A DNA stretch of 64,000 nucleotides. Source: Oidiodendron maius Zn. Taxonomy: Eukaryota > Ascomycota > Leotiomycetes > Myxotrichaceae. A program made the translations under genes and the position numbers. The notes under the pieces are model-generated. The model was not told where the DNA came from. It was given only the letters and a program-made list of their open reading frames with translations, and searched no databases. Of this stretch, positions 56,886 through 64,000 are shown piece by piece (position 1 is the stretch's first letter; each line of letters opens with the position of its first letter). Location: positions 620,001 through 684,000 of the forward strand of contig KN832875.1 in the NCBI GenBank assembly GCA_000827325.1. The letters are read 5' to 3'.

Positions 56886-57835
56886 AATCTTCTCTTGTCT
56901 ATTTATCCCCTGCCGTGCACGGCGACTGATTGCGCCAATTACTCTTCTAGAACTTGAATGCTCCTCCAGCCCAACTGCTGCAGCAGACGTCCACGAGCTC
57001 GAGCCCGGCGAAGCGGTCGGTCATCTGGGACTCACTGTGGTCGCTGGACCTGAGCTTAGAGAGTGGGAAGAAAGGGAAAAAGCCATGAGTTTTCGTATTT
57101 GATGCTCGGATGGGATTTTCTAGTGATAATTATGCATTGCGCAGGAGTTGTCATATCATACTGCTCCTTTTGGATATCATACCGCGGTATGTTTAGCTAC
57201 CGCAGATCACGAGTTTCTGGAGGCAACGGGATACATCTAGGACCTGGTCAATAATGTTTACTTCTGGTGGTTTGCTTGCATACATGGCATTACGCGCACG
57301 ATACCACTTTTATGAATCTGAGGTTGTATATCAATGTATGACAGGATAGATAAATATATCCGCATTGCGCAGGTATAAATAATTCCAATTTTGGTGATCG
57401 TTTATATAGAGGCTATCAAACGATCCGTCTGCGGGTAACGAGCTAATTAAGGCAATAAATATTGTGATTGCTCTAGTATACTACCTCGTCAGGTCAACGG
57501 GGGTCCTTCTTTCACGTCATGATGTAGACATCCAGCCAGTATTTTAGATGCCAGGCACCAACTATATCTCAGCCAAGATCCGAGATAAAGCCCTACAAGA
57601 GCCTCAGTCAAGAGACTATGAGCCAAATCACCAAGCTCAAAGTGCCTGAAGTTTTGTGCAGAGCCAGGTCATAACGACATCTGGGAGTGAAAGCTCATAT
57701 CTCCTCAATCACGAGTTGACTTGGCCCATTTGTGTTCACCTGGATGCATTTCTCTAATCGACCCTTATAGACAGAGAACGTAGATACAACGACCTCGTGC
57801 TATCGATGTGGGAAGCCCGGCAACAAGTCGAGGTA
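56886..57835. other. Intergenic region between convergent genes
   Basis: This should hold the 3' ends of ATG11 and TRM11. A perfect 14-base palindrome CATACCGCGGTATG lies at about 57178-57191. The stretch 57240-57500 is AT-rich. No exon or RNA gene is recognised. Confidence 0.5.
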
Positions 57836-59304
57836 TCATTTGCCGTTCAGCTTGAACCCTTTGAAATATCCTTTTCTAAAGGGATTCAGGTCATCCGCGC
57901 TGATTCCTTGTTCTTTGGCTCTCTGCTCCCTAATGGCCTCTGCCGGGACTTCGGAATCAGGGATGCGTCTATAAGTTATAAGTCTTCTTGACCCTAAGAA
58001 GTATTAGTTCCTACTTGGCCGCCCAATAAAGTTTACTCACATCTATTGAACGTCTGCGTGCAGATACTGGTGATTTCGAGACACGGGTGTTGTGGCACTT
58101 GGATTTCCTGATTCTCGTCATTTGCTGTTGGCATCCAGAATGATAGCCGGCCGTTATCCACCAGAGAGAAAGTTGCGAAGTCAAGGATATCATCTAGCAT
58201 GGCAAGGAAGCTATAGGGCCGCTTTGGAGGGATGTAGTCTTCTTCACTTTTTGATTTGTTAAAACGAATTGTGAGCATCGGAGCGTTGAAACTTACGTAT
58301 GATGGGCCTTTCCGTTTAAATAAACGACTTCTCTTCCTTTGGTTGGATCTCTACTTCCGAGAACCTTCAAGCCCTCGCGAACGCCATATGGAGGATCACA
58401 CAAAATGCCATCAAAGAGTCTCGCTGCACGGAGAGGCGTATTCGTCAGGTCTGCAACGAAAGAGTCCCCAAATTGCGGCATGAGACCATACTGATCAAAG
58501 TTTGCCAGGATATTAACCTTGCCCTTTCCTCTGATATTCCGGCCATCGATATCACTCCCAAAGGCTAAGGCACCAAAATGTGCACACGCCACTGAAAAGC
58601 TACCGGTACCAACAAATGGGTCGTAGAATAGCTTTCCAGGTCCGGCCAGAGTGATGTTAGCTGTGACAAGTGACAGCTCGGCATCCATGGACGTGGTACT
58701 GATATACTTCCGTTTCTTGAGGTCATACTTGGCAATAATGTCTCTAGCACTGCTTCCTAAGTATCGCGCGAGGCACACAGATTGTGGGTCTTGGATACCA
58801 AAGGCAGCGGAATCATGTACCCACTCCTCTAAAATGCAGAACTCTTGATCAAAGCCTTTCATCTTGATTGGTCCCTCAAAAGGAAGAAACCCAAACCGTT
58901 CAATTAGATTTCGCTGTTCGGCAGGAGTCCGGGATCCTTGGAATGTATCGACAGAAAATTTGAACGAGCAAGTCTCATAAAGAGGCCAAAGGTGCTGGGA
59001 CTCCGCTCGAATACTATCAAAAAGACCCTCATAAGTAGACGCCTTACCCCACACCTCGTAGACAGATTTAGCCAGAATGCTTCTCCTAACCAGCCTGATG
59101 GCGGCTTCTTCTGAGGGTAGTTTCACAAGACAAAATGGAGACTTGGTACGCTGTGAGCAAGAGAAATTACGAACGGGAGACAATACTTACATCAAGACTA
59201 TAAGAGATAACTTCGAGTTTAATCCCCTCGAACACTGCCAATGCCTCGATTTCTGCGAGTCGAAATGTCTCGTGGCTCTGGGTGAATCTGATCATGTACT
59301 CCAT
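57836..59304 (-). CDS. TRM11: tRNA (guanine-10-N2)-methyltransferase catalytic subunit Trm11
   Basis: Four exons (59304-59191, 59150-58297, 58246-58041, 57993-57836; introns 40, 50 and 47 bases) give 443 residues. The N-terminal THUMP-like region starts MEYMIRFTQSHETFRLAEIE. The Rossmann methyltransferase follows, with FYDPFVGTGSFSVACAHFGA (SAM loop), GSDIDGRNI and the catalytic DGILCDPPYGVREG. The C-terminal part includes FATFSLVDNGRLSFWMP and WSRRLITYRRIPDSEV. With Trm112 it makes m2G10 in cytosolic tRNAs. The second acceptor follows an A-rich stretch (AAATCAAAAAG) and is the weakest junction, but it is the one that keeps frame. It is head to head with RPP40. Confidence 0.94.
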
Positions 59305-59577
59305 GATGGGCTGTGAATTTAACTTGCTGTTGGTGATCATAGGTTACTTGGCCATCTTCGGACATTTTGTGATTAAAAAATGTTATTCTTACACCCAAGA
59401 AAAATTGTGGTTCAATATTATCGTAGCGAGGAACCCCCCCCCCCTTCTTAATCCCCAAAATAAAACCGCACCGCTCAAAATATCAATACCCCACTACATC
59501 TGCAGCTGATTCCGGAAAATTATCAGATCTCACACTCTTCCTCCCTAGCCTTAGGGATCTGTCGCCCAGCATCAGAA
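59305..59577. promoter_or_regulatory. Bidirectional promoter region, TRM11 / RPP40
   Basis: These 273 bases separate the divergent starts of two tRNA-maturation genes. A run of ten C residues near 59436-59445 is the only striking sequence. Confidence 0.5.
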
Positions 59578-60929
59578 ATGCTAGGTTTTCCAAAAGAGAC
59601 CAAGAACGAGAGCAAATGCTACGTCACGCATGGCCAACTTGGCCATGTAGATCCCAAACAACCACCGCTGAAGAGAAAACCCTTTGCTGCCATCTTGAAC
59701 CATGACTTTCTCCACAGGGTACGTGGACATTGAACCCAAGAAGAAGTTGAATAATTGATTTTGCTGTTAGGCAGAGCTCATTCTCCCGGAAGAGCTGTAC
59801 AATATTATCAAAGCGGACTTCTTCAACGCGTTGACGGAAGCTGCGTACAGCAAGGTCACGCTTCCTCTGAGAGCTTTCCTTGAAGGAGATTTTTTTACTG
59901 AGTATATTAAGAAAGGTATCCCTATTGCCATGACTCTGGAATTCAGCAGAAGTCTGGTGCTCGGCTGCATTTTCTTCTACAAGTACTGACATACACGTAG
60001 GCAACATCCTGATGCTGTCGGAAGGACGACGAGGAGTTGACAAATTATATTCTCTGAGAAACGGTAAGCTCTAATTCTTAATTACCGGGCATTAATTGAC
60101 TTCTATAGGGATATTGACCTTGCATCTTGACAGGGAAAGCTACGAGCGAGCAGGACTTGTTGGAAAACCAGATGGTGCCAAAGGGAAGCGTGGCACCAGG
60201 CCACGATGGGGTAATATAACCAACCCTAAAGAGGAATTTTACTGACGTTTAATTCAGTGGTTGAGATTAACTTACGTCAGCCCTCAATGCTTCATGGTAA
60301 GAAAGGGTTTGATAAGATTGTGTACGCCTTCAAGAACGTTCTCACTGAACCGGTCACATGGCTGTTTTGCGATTTAGTTGCAACATGTAAGTTGCATCCT
60401 TAAACTTGTCTTAATCTAGCATTGATAAATGCTAATTTGTTAATAAGCCCTATCACCCGACCCGCTGGACGCGCATTTCCCTCTGCGTCAGTCTATCTCT
60501 CCTGCCATAACTCCACATATCAAAGTCAATGTGCCACCTCTCAAACCACCCGTAGACGCCAACTCCGGGTACGGGAAAGACTTCGAGGATTTCATCGTGG
60601 AGACCCATGAATGGCTGTCCCTCATTTCACTCGATAGCCCTAGGATCAACGCGGATGACAAGATAGATTCATTCCTCTCTAGATATGTGTCGCCAGCTGA
60701 GACCACAACAAGCTCGAATCTGGTGAGGATCAAATGGAGCGGATTCTTATCTCCGTCATGGGCTCATAATATGTTTATGCAAGTGCTGTTGGCCGTTCCA
60801 CCCGAGGCATGGTTTGTCTGTAGTATGGGAGGCTTCGGTGAAGCTTGGCCTGGCGGAAGTAAGGATTGTACCATACTTAGGGTACCCGATTCACCAAAAG
60901 AGTACATTTTGTGGGAAGTGTCACAGTAG
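59578..60929 (+). CDS. RPP40: RNase P/MRP subunit Rpp40-like protein
   Basis: Six exons (59578-59718, 59771-59915, 60001-60063, 60109-60210, 60258-60386, 60448-60929; introns 52, 85, 45, 47 and 61 bases) give 353 residues, all junctions in phase. N-terminal blocks: LILPEELYNIIKADFFNAL and SKVTLPLRAFLEGDFF. Middle: GILTLHLDRESYERAGLVGK and VEINLRQPSMLHGKKGFDKI. C-terminal: DFEDFIVETHEWLSLISLDS, SPRINADDKIDSFLSRYVSP and a final strand-rich region with RIKWSGFLSPSWAHNM. This is the Rpp40 family found in RNase P and RNase MRP, which trim tRNA 5' leaders and pre-rRNA. Its stop is 12 bases from that of the convergent ankyrin gene. Confidence 0.87.
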
Positions 60930-60941
60930 CTACCGTATGTA

Positions 60942-61616
60942 TCAATCAGTTCGTCTGCGAACGTCTCGTTGTTGGCCCACTTCGCCCCTAATAGCCTCAG
61001 TGATAAGTTGTCTCAATTGCCGTTGCCCCTCTTCGCCCTGAAAGTTATCATGCTGTGCCAATTCTTCTATCCTTCGGCGAAACTCTGGGTCGACCACTTC
61101 ACCTGCGTCTTCTTCCGTGACCATCGTTGCAAAGTTGACTGATATGCCTTCGGGGAGTGGAGGGGGTGGTCTTGAATCGGACTTTATTGAACTCCCATCT
61201 CCGTTACTTTGACCGCTGACGCCCTCCAGTTCCTTCATGCGTAGGTAGACCGCAACCTCAGGGAAGTCACCCTCCTCCTCGATCTTTTCCCGTGCTGTTT
61301 TGCCTTCATTTCCTCGCGTGAGAATACTCGCATGAAGCTCTTCCACTAAGACTTTTGCGCATTCCATCGACTCTGCCACAAACAGCGCGGTTTCCCCATC
61401 CTCATCTTTCAAATCCACATTGACGTGTAGCTCACTGACTAGCGCTCGAAGAAGGTCAAGGTGATTGTATGACGCCGCGGCATGTATGAGAGAGTAGCCG
61501 TGTTCGTCTTGGGAGGAGGCGAGTGAGGGTTCCTGGCGGAGGAGTGGGAGGAGTTGTGGCGAGTTGTCTGCTGCCAACAAGAAAGGATTCGGCTGTGAGG
61601 CAGGCATTTTGTGCAT
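60942..61616 (-). CDS. Ankyrin-repeat protein
   Basis: A single exon of 224 residues starts MHKMPASQPNPFLLAADNS; an ATG three codons in (61607) is an equally good start. Three ankyrin-type repeats occupy about residues 10-125: PQLLPLLRQEPSLASSQDE, HGYSLIHAAASYNHLDLLRAL and VDLKDEDGETALFVAESMEC. The C-terminal half is acidic and polar with RPPPPLPEGISVNF and RRRIEELAQHDNF. The architecture resembles small ascomycete ankyrin proteins related to Yar1, an Rps3 chaperone, but that link is an inference. The convergent RPP40 stop lies 12 bases away, so the two transcripts almost certainly overlap at their 3' ends. Confidence 0.85.
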   Translation of the reverse strand: MHKMPASQPNPFLLAADNSPQLLPLLRQEPSLASSQDEHGYSLIHAAASYNHLDLLRALVSELHVNVDLKDEDGETALFVAESMECAKVLVEELHASILTRGNEGKTAREKIEEEGDFPEVAVYLRMKELEGVSGQSNGDGSSIKSDSRPPPPLPEGISVNFATMVTEEDAGEVVDPEFRRRIEELAQHDNFQGEEGQRQLRQLITEAIRGEVGQQRDVRRRTD

Positions 61617-62338
61617 GTATTGCTCTGTGCAACTGTGCTGGAGCCGGAGAGAAGAGAGTTAAAAGATTGGAGGGCAGAGGTCAAGTGGGATAAATATGTG
61701 ATACCCAATCATAAAGAAAATTTCCTAGCCTCGCGTGTTGATGGCCTGATTTGGTGACCAAAAAAAGAGATATATGATCATTACAGTTCGTTGTACCATT
61801 TACTAGCACTAATAATAACATAATAGAATAAGGGCGCATAAGTCAGGGAACGGGAGAAACGAAACTGCTAAATCTAGTTTTGGAGTGTAAGTGATGTTAC
61901 TGATTTCTCTGTCTCTTAATCTCTCTACCTGTCTATCTGGCAAGCCTGTCTATCTATAAATATATCTACATATCCACCTTCCCACGTCGTACTACCTTTA
62001 TATTAGAATCTAGTAGTCCTCCTAGTAAATAGTACTGCTCTATACTCTTATGGATTGGAGGGTTGGAAGAGTGATTGAAAGATTCGGGGCTTCACTGGAA
62101 ATTTCCTATTGCTGCAATAAACGAGGCTGTGGGGGCACTAACTAACCTGAGGTACCAAGTTTGGTTCTGATGGCGCTTGCTCAGCCTTCCGCCTTTCCAC
62201 TAAAGGGGATTCAGTCGAGTTTTGTATTAAAGAACTATCCCCCTAATTTTCATTGACTTGGCGGCGAGGAGTCATCTTCGTGCGCTTCACAGAGTCCTCA
62301 GGCAACTAGTGCTCTGTTCCTTCAATAAAGCTGTCTAC
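61617..62338. promoter_or_regulatory. Divergent intergenic region, ankyrin gene / TRL1
   Basis: This region must carry both promoters. A pyrimidine-rich stretch (tctctgtctcttaatctctctacctgtctatctgg) lies at about 61906-61941. The AT-rich tatata segments near 61956-62020 are unremarkable. No exon is recognised. Confidence 0.45.
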
Positions 62339-64000
62339 ATGAAATTTTGCAAGCAAACCCTCCAGAGATCTCTATCTGTCTTCCTGAATTTGGGTATTGG
62401 AGCGAGCTCCTTGGGTGCTTCTCGACTTGTGCGACGCTCTTTCTCTCTTTCGGCATTCCACCGATCGTCTGCAAATATGTCTGGTCTAGGCAAGATCCCA
62501 TACGCCTCGCAAGACGTACAAGAGGTTCAGAAGTTGATCAGCAACCTCTCCTCCGGCACAAAAAATAGTTTCAAACCAGGAAAAAAACACTTCAGCTGTA
62601 AAAAATCCGACTTCAAAGTTGTTGGGTCCCCAGAGAATCTTGTCGTCACGTCGTGGCGATTCCAGGACTGGGATTACAAGCGGGATGATCTCCCTACCTA
62701 TGCCAGAGGCCTCTTTATTGCCAAGAATGAGAAGGGGCAGCCTGAGGTTGCCATTAGAGGTTATGACAAGTTCTTTAATGTCGACGAAGTTAATGCCACT
62801 CGATGGCGAAATATTGAGACCGACACCACCGGTCCATACGAGCTGAGCCTGAAAGAGAATGGCTGCATCATATTCATCAGTGGCCTCTACGATGGATCTT
62901 TACTGGTTTGCAGCAAGCACTCGACGGGTCCTAGAGATGATGTTAACCTGAGTCACGCTGTAGCGGGAGAGAGATGGCTAGATCGGCAACTGGAAGCAGT
63001 TGGCAAGACTCGCCAAGATCTGGCAAGGGAGCTGAGAAAGAGGAATGTTACTGCAGTGGCCGAGCTCTGTGATGATGAGTTTGAGGAGCACATCTTGCAG
63101 TACGGCAAAGATAAAGCAGGCCTCTACCTCCACGGAATCAACATCAACACTCCCGAGTTTATGACATATCCAGGCCCTCAGATCCAGGTTTTTGCTGAAG
63201 AGTGGGGATTCCGAAAAACAGAGTTTTTGGTGGTTGACGATATTCATGAAACGAAGAAATTCCTTGAAGGGGTAGCTGAGACCGGCTCATACAATGGACG
63301 AGACGTGGAGGGGTTTGTTATCCGCTGCAAATCTCGCACAAAGAGTTCGGGCCCATATTCGGATTGGTTCTTCAAGTATAAGTTTGAGGAGCCTTATCTG
63401 ATGTATCGGCAGTGGCGTGAGTGTACAAAAGAAATTATCTCCGGAAAACCACCAAGATACAAGAAACATGTTAAGATCACTGAAGAGTATCTGTTGTACA
63501 CCCGCAGAAAACTTGCAGAGAACCCAAAGCTCGGGAAGGAATACCAACAGAATCACGGAATCATAAAGTTGCGGGATGAATTTCTCAAGGAGAAGAATTT
63601 AAAGGGCTCTGATATCATTCGAGAGGAATATGCGCAAGCAGGTGGTGCTCCTGAGGACACAGCCAAGGACGTGATCCTGGTTCCCGTTGCTACTATTGGA
63701 TGTGGGAAAACAACAATTGCACTTGCTCTTCAACATTTATTCGATTGGGGCCATGTTCAGAACGATAACATTACCGGCAAAGGACGGCCTCCTCGCTTTA
63801 CCAAAGACGTCCTAAGGCAGCTTGAAGAGAAGCCTGTTGTCTTTGCAGATCGAAATAACGCCCAAAAACATGAGCGACAGCAGATTCTTCATGATGTCCA
63901 CCAACAGCGTCCTGAGGTTCGATTGGTTGCTCTATACTTTACACATTCCCCAGAAACAGTTGGTAAGATCCGACAGGTAACACAAAATCGAGTGTTATCT
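62339..64000 (+). CDS. TRL1: tRNA ligase Trl1 (3' partial)
   Basis: The frame is open from a stop at 62228 to the window end, so the 3' part lies outside. Two in-frame starts exist. The ATG at 62477 gives the usual N-terminus (MSGLGKIPYASQDVQE). The ATG at 62339 adds 46 residues (MKFCKQTLQRSLSVFLNLG, then SRLVRRSFSLSAFHRSSAN) without any acidic residue and with an RRSFS cleavage-like motif. The ligase domain has the nucleotidyl Lys in LKENGCIIFISGLYDG (Lys 126 by the short start), SWRFQDWDYKRDDLPTYARG and EGFVIRCKS. The kinase domain begins with P-loop ATIGCGKTTIAL (about 405-416). Trl1 heals and seals tRNA halves after intron removal and splices HAC1-type mRNA. The missing part is the rest of the kinase and the cyclic phosphodiesterase. 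Confidence 0.95.
   Translation, partial: MKFCKQTLQRSLSVFLNLGIGASSLGASRLVRRSFSLSAFHRSSANMSGLGKIPYASQDVQEVQKLISNLSSGTKNSFKPGKKHFSCKKSDFKVVGSPENLVVTSWRFQDWDYKRDDLPTYARGLFIAKNEKGQPEVAIRGYDKFFNVDEVNATRWRNIETDTTGPYELSLKENGCIIFISGLYDGSLLVCSKHSTGPRDDVNLSHAVAGERWLDRQLEAVGKTRQDLARELRKRNVTAVAELCDDEFEEHILQYGKDKAGLYLHGININTPEFMTYPGPQIQVFAEEWGFRKTEFLVVDDIHETKKFLEGVAETGSYNGRDVEGFVIRCKSRTKSSGPYSDWFFKYKFEEPYLMYRQWRECTKEIISGKPPRYKKHVKITEEYLLYTRRKLAENPKLGKEYQQNHGIIKLRDEFLKEKNLKGSDIIREEYAQAGGAPEDTAKDVILVPVATIGCGKTTIALALQHLFDWGHVQNDNITGKGRPPRFTKDVLRQLEEKPVVFADRNNAQKHERQQILHDVHQQRPEVRLVALYFTHSPETVGKIRQVTQNRVLS

Noticed and set aside
1-64000. A secondary-metabolite cluster, transposon, CRISPR array or tRNA gene
   Set aside because: No synthase or terpene cyclase, transposase, reverse transcriptase, long terminal repeat, regularly spaced repeat or clear tRNA B-box with cloverleaf was seen. 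Fungal nuclear DNA also does not carry CRISPR arrays or operons.

Overview
The window is a 64-kb piece of a filamentous ascomycete (Pezizomycotina) nuclear genome. The evidence is short GT..AG introns of 40-160 bases, often with a CTAAC-like branch site, single-gene transcription units, and a full set of eukaryotic housekeeping genes in a typical fungal form. These include DEF1, VID24/GID4, a DIM-5-type H3K9 methyltransferase without chromodomain, ATG11, a CENP-H-type kinetochore protein and a TRL1-type tRNA ligase. I cannot fix the class from sequence alone; a leotiomycete-like fungus is a weak guess. Coding DNA is moderately GC-rich, and two AT-rich stretches (about 9.6-10.5 kb and 44.5-48.5 kb) look like accessory or decayed DNA.

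Layout, left to right. The window opens inside an uncharacterised membrane-anchored protein (1-1875, +). Then come DEF1 (-), an uncharacterised 449-aa protein (+), a small charged nuclear-looking protein (+), a TpA/AT-rich stretch and a BCS1/AAA-type ATPase (+) whose P-loop is divided by an intron. Next are a UPF0132/DUF4870-like membrane protein (-), VID24/GID4 (-), a six-exon mago nashi gene (-) that no long open frame reveals, COPI beta subunit SEC26 (+), a sphingoid base kinase (+), RRP1 (-), a SUV39/DIM-5 methyltransferase (+), a bHLH factor (-), an intracellular GH5 glycosidase (-) and a homeobox factor (-). The homeobox gene has an unusual 5.8 kb of gene-free DNA upstream.

The right half holds a GPP1-type phosphatase (-) head to head with the ribosome-assembly GTPase NUG1 (+), DIS3/RRP44 (-), an uncharacterised 11-exon gene (-) reconstructed here from small exons, NHP6 (-), a CENP-H-like gene (-) head to head with ATG11 (+), TRM11 (-) head to head with RPP40 (+), an ankyrin-repeat gene (-) and the 5' part of TRL1 (+), cut by the window end.

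Functional themes: RNA metabolism is strongly represented (mago nashi, RRP1, NUG1, DIS3, TRM11, RPP40, TRL1), and the last three, all tRNA-maturation genes, lie within about 6 kb. Chromatin and transcription (DEF1, DIM-5, bHLH, homeobox, NHP6, CENP-H) and protein turnover or traffic (GID4, COPI, ATG11) make up most of the rest. I found no secondary-metabolite cluster, no intact transposon and no recognisable tRNA gene. The points most worth a second look are the 11-exon gene, the presequence-like N-terminus of the tRNA ligase, and the 30-base micro-exon that carries half the P-loop of the AAA ATPase.
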